A stretch of 64,000 nucleotides of DNA from Planotetraspora silvatica (lineage in GTDB: Bacteria; Actinomycetota; Actinomycetes; Streptosporangiales; Streptosporangiaceae). Positions 1 to 8,300 of this stretch are shown here, piece by piece (position 1 is the stretch's first letter; every line of letters starts with the position of its first letter). The stretch covers positions 86,564-150,563 of the forward strand of contig NZ_BOOQ01000041.1 of the NCBI RefSeq assembly GCF_016863315.1, written 5' to 3'. The position numbers and the translations under genes are program-made. Under the pieces are notes generated by a model. That model saw only the letters and a program-made list of their open reading frames with translations, was not told where the DNA came from and made no database searches.

Positions 1-1
1 C

Positions 2-148
2 GGCGCGGACCTGATCGAGCTGCTCGCGGCCGCCGACCTGGCCCTCTACCGGGCCAAGGCGCTGGGCCGGGACCGGATCTGCCTTCCGGCGACCCCGATT
101 CCCCCGCGCCAACGTGGAGCGGACGGCACCACCGGCGCGATCCCCTAG
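2..148 (+). CDS. GGDEF domain protein, C-terminal fragment
   Basis: Only the last 48 codons are inside the window; the gene begins upstream. The reading frame encodes AADLALYRAKALGRDRI, which is the conserved end of the GGDEF (diguanylate cyclase) fold, then a short Pro/Arg/Gly-rich tail and a TAG stop at 146-148. Complete GGDEF domains make cyclic di-GMP from two GTP, but the catalytic GGDEF motif itself is not visible here, so activity cannot be judged. The stop codon overlaps the promoter of the following ettA gene. The assignment rests on this C-terminal signature only. Confidence 0.72.
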   Translation, partial: GADLIELLAAADLALYRAKALGRDRICLPATPIPPRQRGADGTTGAIP

Positions 149-157
149 TCTTAGGGG
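142..157 (+). promoter_or_regulatory. Leaderless-type -10 region of ettA within an inverted repeat
   Basis: TAGTCT (146-151) is followed by 7 nt and then the ATG of ettA, the usual spacing of leaderless actinobacterial promoters. The box lies inside a 6-bp inverted repeat, CCCCTA (142-147) and TAGGGG (152-157), which could be an operator or could act as a close SD. It also overlaps the stop codon of the GGDEF gene. Confidence 0.5.
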
Positions 158-158
158 C

Positions 159-1823
<1,665 letters not shown>

Positions 1824-1857
1824 GGCAGCGAGCCACCCGCGGATGAACCCGTGGGTC

Positions 1858-1888
1858 CACGGCCGGGACGTCAATCGTCCCGGCCGTG
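1858..1888. terminator. Bidirectional terminator between ettA and the glucosidase gene
   Basis: A perfect 13-bp stem (arm CACGGCCGGGACG) with a 5-nt loop, TCAAT. It sits between the convergent ends of ettA and the GH13 gene and can serve both strands. Confidence 0.85.
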
Positions 1889-1933
1889 ACCATCATCGGT
1901 CCTGGAGCGGCACCGGTCGTCGACCGTCGGCGG

Positions 1934-3487
1934 TCATCCCGCGGTGAGGAGCCAGGCCGCCGTGTCCGGCGGGAGGTCCTGCCCGTCGATGAGGCCACTG
2001 GAGATCAGTACCTGTTCGTGCGGCGGGAGCCGTACGGGATCGGTCCCGCAGTTGATCGCACAGACCAGCCGGCCACGGGAGAAGAACAGGGCGTCGCCCG
2101 GCGCTTCCAGCCAGGCCATCGCATCCGGCAGGGTCCCCCGGAGGGTACGGCGGGCGGCCAGGGCCCTCCGGTAGAACGCCAGCGTCGAGGACGGGTCGGC
2201 GGACTGCCGCTCGGCGGTGAGCCCGGCCCACTCCGCCGGTTGGGGGAGCCAGGAACCTCCGGTCCCGAATCCGTACGGCGGGGCCGTACCCGCCCACGGA
2301 ATCGGGACGCGGCAGCCGTCCCGGCCGAGAACCTCGCCCTTGGAGCGGAAGAAGATGGGGTCCTGGCGGGCTTCCGGGGGAAGGTTCTTCACCTCGGGTA
2401 AGCCCAATTCCTCCCCCTGGTAGAGATATGCCGACCCGGGGAGGGCGAGCATCGCCAGCAGAGCGGCGTGACCACGGGCGAGGCCGATGGACGGGTCGGG
2501 CGCGCCCTCGCCGTACCGAGTGGTGTGCCGGACGACGTCATGGTTGGACAACACCCAGGTGGGCGCGGGAACGGCATGCAGGGTCTCGTCGATGACCTTG
2601 CGGAACGCCGTCGCCGACCACGGCGCCTCGAGCCAGGCGAAGTTGAAGCTCTGGTGGAGCTCGTCCGGCCGCACGTAGAGGGCGAGGTCCTCGGCCGAGT
2701 CGGTCCAGACCTCGCCGACGGCCGCTCGCACGCCGGGATAGGAATCGAGCACCCGCCGCCAGTCGCGGTAGATGTCGTGGACCTCCGGCCGGCTCCAGAT
2801 CGGGGACTTCGCGCCGAACCCGGGGTCGGTGTCGGGCAGGCCGGGCGCTTTGATGAGGCCCATCGCCACGTCGATCCGGAATCCGTCGATCCCGCGATCC
2901 AGCCAGAAGCGCAGGACGTCGAGGAACTCCTGGCGGACCTCGGGATTGCGCCAGTTGAAGTCGGGCTGCTCCGGTGCGAACAAGTGGAGATACCACTGCC
3001 CGTCGGCCACCTGCGTCCAGGCGGGCCCCCCGAACACCGAGACCCAATTGTTGGGCTCCTGGCGGGCGCCGTCCTCGGTCGACGGCGTCACGTCGCGGAA
3101 CATGTAGCGGTCGCGCTCCTCGGAGCCCCGGGGAGCCGCCAGGGCCTTCTGGAACCACGGGTGCGCGGAGGAACTGTGGTTGGGGACGATGTCCACCATC
3201 AGCCGCAGGCCGTGGGCATGGGCGTCCGCCACGAGGGCGTCGAAGTCGGCGAGCGACCCGAAGAGCGGGTCGACGTCGCGGTAGTCGGCGACGTCGTAGC
3301 CGCCGTCGGCCATGGGGGAGGGGTAGAAGGGCGTCAGCCAGATCGCGTCGACACCCAGTGCCGCCAGGTACGGCAGGCGGCTCCGGATTCCGGCCAGATC
3401 ACCCACGCCGTCACCGGAGGCGTCGGCGAAACTGCGGACATAGATCTCGTAGACGACGGCGTCGCGCCACCAGGGGGAGTCTTCCAT
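1934..3487 (-). CDS. GH13 family alpha-glucosidase / oligo-1,6-glucosidase-like
   Basis: A 517-aa glycoside hydrolase family 13 enzyme, predicted cytoplasmic because no signal peptide is present. The start WWRDAVVYEIYVRSFADASG is typical of intracellular alpha-glucosidases and trehalose-like hydrolases. The catalytic set is intact: nucleophile D206 in DGFRIDVAMG, acid/base E259 in AVGEVWTD, and stabilising D317 in SNHDVVRH; region I is DIVPNHSS. It probably cleaves terminal alpha-glucosidic bonds in maltose- or isomaltose-type oligosaccharides; exact linkage specificity cannot be read from sequence. It follows the haemoglobin gene by 30 nt on the same strand. The ATG has no obvious Shine-Dalgarno sequence, so translation may depend on the upstream gene. 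Confidence 0.9.
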   Translation of the reverse strand: MEDSPWWRDAVVYEIYVRSFADASGDGVGDLAGIRSRLPYLAALGVDAIWLTPFYPSPMADGGYDVADYRDVDPLFGSLADFDALVADAHAHGLRLMVDIVPNHSSSAHPWFQKALAAPRGSEERDRYMFRDVTPSTEDGARQEPNNWVSVFGGPAWTQVADGQWYLHLFAPEQPDFNWRNPEVRQEFLDVLRFWLDRGIDGFRIDVAMGLIKAPGLPDTDPGFGAKSPIWSRPEVHDIYRDWRRVLDSYPGVRAAVGEVWTDSAEDLALYVRPDELHQSFNFAWLEAPWSATAFRKVIDETLHAVPAPTWVLSNHDVVRHTTRYGEGAPDPSIGLARGHAALLAMLALPGSAYLYQGEELGLPEVKNLPPEARQDPIFFRSKGEVLGRDGCRVPIPWAGTAPPYGFGTGGSWLPQPAEWAGLTAERQSADPSSTLAFYRRALAARRTLRGTLPDAMAWLEAPGDALFFSRGRLVCAINCGTDPVRLPPHEQVLISSGLIDGQDLPPDTAAWLLTAG

Positions 3488-3517
3488 GGGTGAATCGCTG
3501 CCCGTCGTTTCCCTGAG

Positions 3518-3901
3518 TTATGCGTTGATCATGCTGTGGGCGGCGTAGACGAGGTAGTCCCACAACCGCTTCTCCTGCTCCGGCGGCAGGTCCAGCGTCT
3601 GCACGGCGTCGCCCATGTGCTTGAGCCACGCGTCCCGCTGGGGCTCGCCGATCACGAACGGCGCGTGCCGCATGCGCAGCCGGGGATGGCCGCGCTGCTG
3701 GCTGTAGTCGTTGGGGCCGCCCCAGTACTGGACGAGGAACATGCGCAGGCGCTCCTCGGCTCCGTCGAGGTCGTCCTCGGGATAGAGGGGCCGCAGCAAG
3801 GGATCTTCGACCACGCCCTCATAGAACCTGTGGACCAGTCGCTGGAAGGTCTCCTCGCCACCGACGGCCTCGAAGAAGGAGTCGGTCTGCTCGCTTGTCA
3901 C
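3518..3901 (-). CDS. glbO: Group II truncated haemoglobin (GlbO-type)
   Basis: A 127-aa globin of the 2-on-2 group II class. Key visible residues are the proximal haem ligand H79 in RLRMRHAPF and the group II tryptophan W92 in [11 protein letters not shown]; the [19 protein letters not shown] segment is typical of actinobacterial GlbO. Family members bind O2 and NO and are linked to membrane-associated respiration or nitrosative/oxidative protection. The start is GTG at 3899-3901; a TAGGCT box 6 nt upstream suggests a leaderless transcript. The gene lies between an mscS-family gene 35 nt upstream and the GH13 gene 30 nt downstream on the same strand, with no known functional link. Confidence 0.92.
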   Translation of the reverse strand: MTSEQTDSFFEAVGGEETFQRLVHRFYEGVVEDPLLRPLYPEDDLDGAEERLRMFLVQYWGGPNDYSQQRGHPRLRMRHAPFVIGEPQRDAWLKHMGDAVQTLDLPPEQEKRLWDYLVYAAHSMINA

Positions 3902-3907
3902 GGTTCA

Positions 3908-3913
3908 AGCCTA
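3908..3913 (-). promoter_or_regulatory. Leaderless -10 box of the haemoglobin gene
   Basis: TAGGCT on the minus strand followed by 6 nt (TGAACC) and the GTG start. This suggests the globin gene has its own promoter in addition to read-through from the mscS-family gene. Confidence 0.5.
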
Positions 3914-3936
3914 GGTCAGGTGGAGGCCCGGTCAGT

Positions 3937-4953
3937 TCACGCGGCGGGGCTGGCGAACGCCAGGCCCCTCTCGTCGAAGGCCCGCTTGATGCGCAGGCGG
4001 AGCTCGCGTGCGACCTCGAGACGCGTGGCGGGCACGGTCTTGACGCTGAGCCGGAAGATGATGGTCGTCCCTGAGATCTGCTCGAGCCCGTAGACCTGCG
4101 GCTCTTCGACGATCATGGTGTCGCGGATGTCGGGGTCGGCCCAGACCTCCGCGGCGATGCCCTTGAGTAACTCGCGGACCGCCGAGACGTCCGCCTCGTA
4201 AGGAACCGGAATGTCGATGAGGGCCCGCGACCAGCCCTGGGACTCGTTGCCCACCCGCGTGATCGTGCCGTTGCGGATGTACCAGACCGTGCCGTCCGCG
4301 TCCCGGAGGCGGGTGATCCGCAGCGTCACCGCCTCGACCGTGCCGGTGGCCACCCCGGTGTCGATCACGTCGCCCACACCGTATTGATCCTCCAGCAGCA
4401 TGAACATGCCGGCGATGAAGTCCTTGACCAGTTCCTGGGCGCCGAAGCCGACGGCGACGCCGATGATGCCGACGCTGGTCAGCAGTGGAGCGAGCTCCAC
4501 TCCGAGCCGCGCCATGATCATCAGGGCGGCGGTGCCGAGGATGACCACCGAGGCGAGGCTCCGCAACACCGAGCCCATCGTCTCGGCCCGCTGCCTGCGC
4601 CGCTCGGTGAGGATCGCCGACGTGGCGTCGGCGGCGATGAGGGTCTTGTTCCTGAGCCGCTCCGGCAGCACGCCCTCGCTCGCCCGGAGGGTGACCCGGG
4701 TGATCAGCCGGTGCGACACGCTCCGCACGATGAGCGCGATGACGAGGATCAGCCCCAGCGCGAGGATGACGTCCGCGGCACCGGCCGCAAGGGGCACCCA
4801 CGGGGGATAGCCCTTCGCCGGGACGATCGCGTTGAGGAGCGAGCAGAGGACTCCGTTGCTCTGCTCACAGTTCTTCATCAACGTCGCCGTCATGTTGCTG
4901 GGGTCCGAGACGGACAGCCGGAGGCTGGGCGTGATGGACGTCAGCGGGAACAA
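3937..4953 (-). CDS. MscS family mechanosensitive ion channel
   Basis: A 338-aa small-conductance mechanosensitive channel homologue. Predicted membrane helices lie at about residues 57-78, 130-150 and 153-185. The pore helix carries the family Gly/Ala pattern GIIGVAVGFGAQELVKD, followed by the beta domain (IDTGVATGTVEAVTLRITRL) and a C-terminal alpha/beta domain. Such channels release solutes on hypo-osmotic shock. I chose the TTG at 4951-4953 because a GAGGGGGAT Shine-Dalgarno lies about 7 nt upstream; the alternative ATG at 4891-4893 (318 aa) has no such site. First of three same-strand genes. Confidence 0.9.
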   Translation of the reverse strand: MFPLTSITPSLRLSVSDPSNMTATLMKNCEQSNGVLCSLLNAIVPAKGYPPWVPLAAGAADVILALGLILVIALIVRSVSHRLITRVTLRASEGVLPERLRNKTLIAADATSAILTERRRQRAETMGSVLRSLASVVILGTAALMIMARLGVELAPLLTSVGIIGVAVGFGAQELVKDFIAGMFMLLEDQYGVGDVIDTGVATGTVEAVTLRITRLRDADGTVWYIRNGTITRVGNESQGWSRALIDIPVPYEADVSAVRELLKGIAAEVWADPDIRDTMIVEEPQVYGLEQISGTTIIFRLSVKTVPATRLEVARELRLRIKRAFDERGLAFASPAA

Positions 4954-5245
4954 TAGGTGGATCCCCCTCGGATCGGTTCGGTGACAGCAGCAGGCAGGGA
5001 AAACCTAACCCATGCCGCCGACCGAACCGGCCACCGTCACATCGCCGGGGAAGACGGAAGCGTCCATCGATCCGGGGCCGCGGAGGGCGGACCGGGAACG
5101 CTCCAGTGACGTGAGGCAGGGCTGGGACACGCACCCGGAAGCATGTCCCTGGCCGTTCTCCGAGAGGGGGATCCCCCCGATAGCCCTCCAGTTCGACCTC
5201 GTCGGTCGTGCCGGACGGCAGTCCGATGTGTACGGCCGGTCATGC

Positions 5246-5272
5246 GCGCCGCCCTTCGGGTCGGGGCGGCGC
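5246..5272. other. GC-rich hairpin
   Basis: A 9-bp perfect stem (arm GCGCCGCCC) with a 9-nt loop. It may be part of a double termination signal with the larger hairpin at 5307-5362; no U-tract is present. Confidence 0.4.
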
Positions 5273-5306
5273 CTGCCGTACATGTGCCTGAGCGGGTGAC
5301 GCGGAA

Positions 5307-5362
5307 CCGGCGGGGTGCCACAACGCTCCGTTGGGAACGTTCCGCACCGGGCACCCCGCCGG
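5307..5362 (-). terminator. Likely terminator downstream of the small hypothetical gene
   Basis: A perfect 13-bp inverted repeat (arm CCGGCGGGGTGCC) enclosing a 30-nt loop that itself contains the palindrome GGAACGTTCC. It lies 68 nt past the stop of the gene ending at 5430. Confidence 0.5.
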
Positions 5363-5429
5363 CCCCACGTAGCCGCGGTGGGGGGCGGCGGCCGGCGTGG
5401 CTGAGCGTCATCCGGTCCACCGCCTTCGC

Positions 5430-5690
5430 CTACTCGCTCACCGCGGCGAGCACGCGGGCGACCTTGGTGGCCGCACCGGCGGGATCGTCGGCCTGATGCA
5501 TCCGCTCCCCCCAAGACCACCAGTAGTCGGCGGCCTGGCAGACCACGTTCTCGGTGAGGCTGGTCGCGTTCGGGTTGATGACACGCACGTAGGCGCGTCC
5601 CGAGGGTGCGCGCACGACACGTGCGCTCAGCCCCCGGGCACCGAGCTCAGAGACCAGTCGCTCCAGTCGTCGCACATCGTCCTCGGCCAC
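5430..5690 (-). CDS. Small hypothetical protein, 86 aa
   Basis: An 86-aa soluble protein I do not recognise by function. The N-terminal half (AEDDVRRLERLVSELGARGL) is helical and charged. The middle has an alternating strand pattern (SARVVRAPSGRAYVRVINPN), and the C-terminal half contains ADYWWSWGERMHQADDP. I start it at GTG 5688-5690 because a strong AAGGAGGAGG site lies 7 nt upstream, although the frame stays open to 5834. It is divergent from the HTH-TPR regulator at 6030, across a region with repeated GAAACCCC elements. Small proteins of this kind beside XRE regulators are common in filamentous actinomycetes, so it may belong to the same regulatory unit. Confidence 0.75.
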   Translation of the reverse strand: MAEDDVRRLERLVSELGARGLSARVVRAPSGRAYVRVINPNATSLTENVVCQAADYWWSWGERMHQADDPAGAATKVARVLAAVSE

Positions 5691-6029
5691 CTCGCGTCCT
5701 CCTCCTTGATTTCGGCTTCGACCCGAATTGCGCGGTTTGCAATCCTGCATCTTCGGCCTGGTGCGCCCACCATGACTCACCGAACTGAATGGGTCAACGA
5801 GTGCAAGAGGGCCCTGTGGTGGAGGAAACCCCAAGTGGGTTGAAAGAAACCCCCTACCGGAGGACGATCCTTAGTCAGCACGTTCAGTCCTGGGGCTTGG
5901 CCAGATAACGCTTGGGCCATCATTATTAGGTAGGCGGAGCGCGACATCCGTGTCACACTCCGTTAACAGATGAGGACCGGTCGGGACACGTGAGCGGCGA
6001 GCGCGGCCGGTCACGAGAGAGGGGCCGGA
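5691..6029. other. Divergent intergenic region between the 86-aa gene and the HTH-TPR regulator
   Basis: 339 nt with no supported gene. It is less GC-rich than its surroundings and carries the repeat cluster at 5825-5853. The last 25 nt hold the GAGAGGGG ribosome-binding site of the gene at 6030. Confidence 0.45.
5825..5853. promoter_or_regulatory. Repeated GAAACCCC element, possible operator
   Basis: GAAACCCC occurs at 5825-5832 and again at 5846-5853 (21-bp period). The first copy overlaps a 5-bp inverted repeat, AACCC-CAAGT-GGGTT (5827-5841). A two-turn spacing in a divergent promoter region fits a repressor site, perhaps for the adjacent HTH-TPR protein. This is inference only. Confidence 0.35.
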
Positions 6030-7619
6030 ATGTCCGGCAGGCAGCACAGGGAGACGGAGATCGCCCGTCAGGTCCGGGCTCGTGGCCTGGCGGCCGGGCG
6101 TGGCCTGGCTCTGATCGCCGACGAGATCCACGAGGTGTGCGGACCGCAGTTCGGCACCACGAAGATCAAGTCGCATCGTCTCTCGAACGGCATCGCCCTC
6201 GCCGATGTGATCGAACAGGTGCGAGCCCTGTTCGAGAGGGACGGCAAGCCCGTGCCCGGCATCGGTGAGACTCTTCTGTCCGCGTACGAGTCGGGCATGA
6301 AGAGGCCTGGCCCCGAGTATCTTCACTACCTGTGTTCGGTCTACCGGGTCGAGCCGGCCGCCTTGGGATTCGAAGGTCCCTGCATCTGCGGTCATGCCCA
6401 CCTGGCGCCCGGCGGTCCCGGTGGTGGGGAGTCGAAAGAAGACCGACCCGACACTTCCCCCGGGCTGCGTCAACTGCTGGTCTCTCCGGACGGCGGCTGC
6501 CCTCCCACCGACGGGGGCGAGGAGGACGAAAACGTGCTACGCAGGACGCTGTTGAAGCTTCTCGCCGGCAGTGCTGGTGTCACTGCCGGCGTCGGCATGG
6601 ACAGCCAGTTGCTCGGCGCGGTGGACAACGTCCGGCGGAAGATGGACGACACCATGGTGTCGGCCACCGTTTCCCCGGCGATGCTCGACCAGTGGGAGCA
6701 GTCCACCACCGGCTTCGGCCGGCAATATATGAACACTCCGCCCCTACGGCTCCTCTGCGACGTCCTGCTGGAGTTCTCCACGGTCCGCAAGGCCATGGAG
6801 CGCCGCCAGCCCGTCGACGTGCAGGAACGGCTGTGCCGGATGGCCGCCCAGCTCTCCGGGCTGTGCGGCATGATCATGATCGACCTCGGCGACCACCGCC
6901 TGGCCCGCTCGTTCTTCCGCACCGGGCGCACCGCCGCCGACGAGACCGGTGACCGCGCGCTCCGCGCCTGGGTCACCGCTCGTGAGGCACTGGTGCCGCT
7001 CTACTACGGCGACCCGCGCGAGGCGCTGTCGCTGGCGAAGAAGAGCCGCGACATGGCGGGGCACACTCCCTGTGCGGCCAGGACGATGGCACCCGTCGTC
7101 GAGGCCAGGGCCCTGGCGATGCTGGCGGGTGCCAACGGGTCCCGGCAGGACGTGGTGGAGCAGGCGAAGCGGGCGCTGCACCGGGCCAGACAGGCTTTCT
7201 CCCAGATGAGCACGGACGATCAGGAGGACGCGGCCTTCGGATACACCGAGCGCCAGCTCTACTTCTACCAGGGCGACGTCCTGGTGAAGCTGGGCCAGAC
7301 GCTGGAGGCCGACGTGGTCCTGGAACAGGCGCTCGGCAAGTATTCGGGCGAGGATCTCCTCGACCAGTCGCTCATCCGGTTCGACCGCGCGATGTGCCGC
7401 TTCATCGAGGGTGACGTCGACGAGGCGCTGCACATGGCCAGGCAGGCCGTCGAGGCCTTCGCTCCCGACGACATCCCCCAACTGGCCATGCGACCGGCCG
7501 CCGAGCTGATCAAGGTCATCCAGGCCAAGTACGGCGACCTGCCACAACTGCGGGCCTTCCGTGAGAGTCTCATGCCCGGGGAGTCCAACTCGCCGGCACC
7601 CGGCGTCGACGTCCTGTGA
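6030..7619 (+). CDS. HTH (XRE-like) regulator with C-terminal TPR domain
   Basis: A 529-aa cytoplasmic protein. Residues 1-125 form an XRE-like DNA-binding region (RGLALIADEIHE..., then IGETLLSAYESGMKRPGPEYLHYLCSVYRVEP), ending in a CICGHAH motif that might bind metal. From about residue 200 to 520 the protein is all-helical with TPR-like pairs such as DHRLARSFFRTGRTAADETGD, YYGDPREALSLAKKSRDMAG and EGDVDEALHMARQAVEAF. This HTH plus TPR layout resembles regulators whose TPR domain senses a ligand, in some families a peptide. Good GAGAGGGG site before the ATG. A GNAT gene follows 22 nt later and a peptide gene about 600 nt later. Confidence 0.85.
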   Translation: MSGRQHRETEIARQVRARGLAAGRGLALIADEIHEVCGPQFGTTKIKSHRLSNGIALADVIEQVRALFERDGKPVPGIGETLLSAYESGMKRPGPEYLHYLCSVYRVEPAALGFEGPCICGHAHLAPGGPGGGESKEDRPDTSPGLRQLLVSPDGGCPPTDGGEEDENVLRRTLLKLLAGSAGVTAGVGMDSQLLGAVDNVRRKMDDTMVSATVSPAMLDQWEQSTTGFGRQYMNTPPLRLLCDVLLEFSTVRKAMERRQPVDVQERLCRMAAQLSGLCGMIMIDLGDHRLARSFFRTGRTAADETGDRALRAWVTAREALVPLYYGDPREALSLAKKSRDMAGHTPCAARTMAPVVEARALAMLAGANGSRQDVVEQAKRALHRARQAFSQMSTDDQEDAAFGYTERQLYFYQGDVLVKLGQTLEADVVLEQALGKYSGEDLLDQSLIRFDRAMCRFIEGDVDEALHMARQAVEAFAPDDIPQLAMRPAAELIKVIQAKYGDLPQLRAFRESLMPGESNSPAPGVDVL

Positions 7620-7641
7620 CGGGACTTGTGAAGGGCACGAC

Positions 7642-8145
7642 ATGGTGGCGGTCCTGAAGATCCGGCAGTACCGCTGGTCCGATCTCGATGCGGTCTGGAC
7701 GCTGCATCAGATCGGCCTGGCCCAGGTGGGTCTCCTGCCGGGCGACGGCGTCTACTACGACGACGACTTCCCGAGGATCAGTGAGGTCTACCTGGCGGAT
7801 CGCGGCGACTTCCTCATCGGCGAGGTGGCCGGTTCGGGAATCGTCGCGATGGGGGGCCTGCGCCGGGTCGACGACCAGACGGCGGAGATGTGCAGGCTCC
7901 GGGTGCATCCGGAGTACCAGCGCCGGGGCTACGGCGCCCAGATCATGGAGGCGCTGGAGCAGCGGGCCGGCCGGCTCGGCTACACACTGCTGCGCGGTGA
8001 CACCACTCTGCAACAGGTCGCAGCTCTGGAGCTCTACCGCAAGTCGGGTTGGCGTGAGCTCCGCAGGGAGGTCCGAGGCGACACCGTGGTGCTTTATGGC
8101 GAAAAGCGACTGAATGCCGAGGTTTCGCGACTTTTCAGCCGATAG
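7642..8145 (+). CDS. GNAT family N-acetyltransferase
   Basis: A 167-aa GCN5-related acetyltransferase with the acetyl-CoA binding motif A visible as CRLRVHPEYQRRGYGAQIMEALEQRAGRLGY, followed by the motif B-like ALELYRKSGWRELRREVRG. The substrate is unknown. I start at ATG 7642 (MVAVLKIRQYRWSDLDAVW), which has an AAGGG site 7 nt upstream. It lies 22 nt behind the HTH-TPR regulator on the same strand and so is probably co-transcribed. It precedes the peptide/TPR pair after an 80-nt gap. Confidence 0.85.
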   Translation: MVAVLKIRQYRWSDLDAVWTLHQIGLAQVGLLPGDGVYYDDDFPRISEVYLADRGDFLIGEVAGSGIVAMGGLRRVDDQTAEMCRLRVHPEYQRRGYGAQIMEALEQRAGRLGYTLLRGDTTLQQVAALELYRKSGWRELRREVRGDTVVLYGEKRLNAEVSRLFSR

Positions 8146-8162
8146 AGAATGCCTTTGAGGCC

Positions 8163-8191
8163 TTGGCGGATCGCTGATTTGTACCAATACT
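8163..8191 (+). promoter_or_regulatory. Possible promoter of the peptide/TPR pair
   Basis: TTGGCG (8163-8168), a 17-bp spacer and AATACT (8186-8191) in an unusually AT-rich patch just behind the GNAT gene. It would start transcription near 8198, about 28 nt before the peptide start. Confidence 0.35.
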
Positions 8192-8225
8192 TGTGCCTTA
8201 TCCGTTAAACGGGGAAAGAGGCATA

Positions 8226-8300
8226 ATGAAGAAGATCATTGTCCGCAAGCCCGGCACGATGAAGCTCACAGGAACATCGAGCGTCATCCACAAGGGGTGA
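8226..8300 (+). CDS. 24-residue cationic peptide gene, coupled to the TPR gene
   Basis: An ATG with an AGAGG site 6 nt upstream opens a 24-codon frame that starts MKKIIVRKPG and ends SSVIHKG. It is rich in Lys/Arg (7 of 24) and in Ser/Thr (6), with no Cys and no hydrophobic signal segment. Its TGA overlaps the GTG start of the next gene (GTGA at 8297-8300), the classic translational-coupling layout. It is too short for standard gene callers. It could be a leader peptide controlling the TPR gene, a ribosomal-peptide precursor, or a signalling peptide; the sequence does not decide. The coding evidence is the start, SD and stop-start overlap. Confidence 0.6.
   Translation: MKKIIVRKPGTMKLTGTSSVIHKG

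Larger units (their letters stand above)
4954..5429. other. Gene-free region between the mscS-family gene and a small hypothetical gene
   Basis: No credible coding sequence. On the minus strand TAGGTT (5002-5007) is a plausible -10 for the mscS-family gene, giving a leader of about 40 nt. The rest holds two GC-rich hairpins, at 5246-5272 and 5307-5362, annotated separately. Confidence 0.5.
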
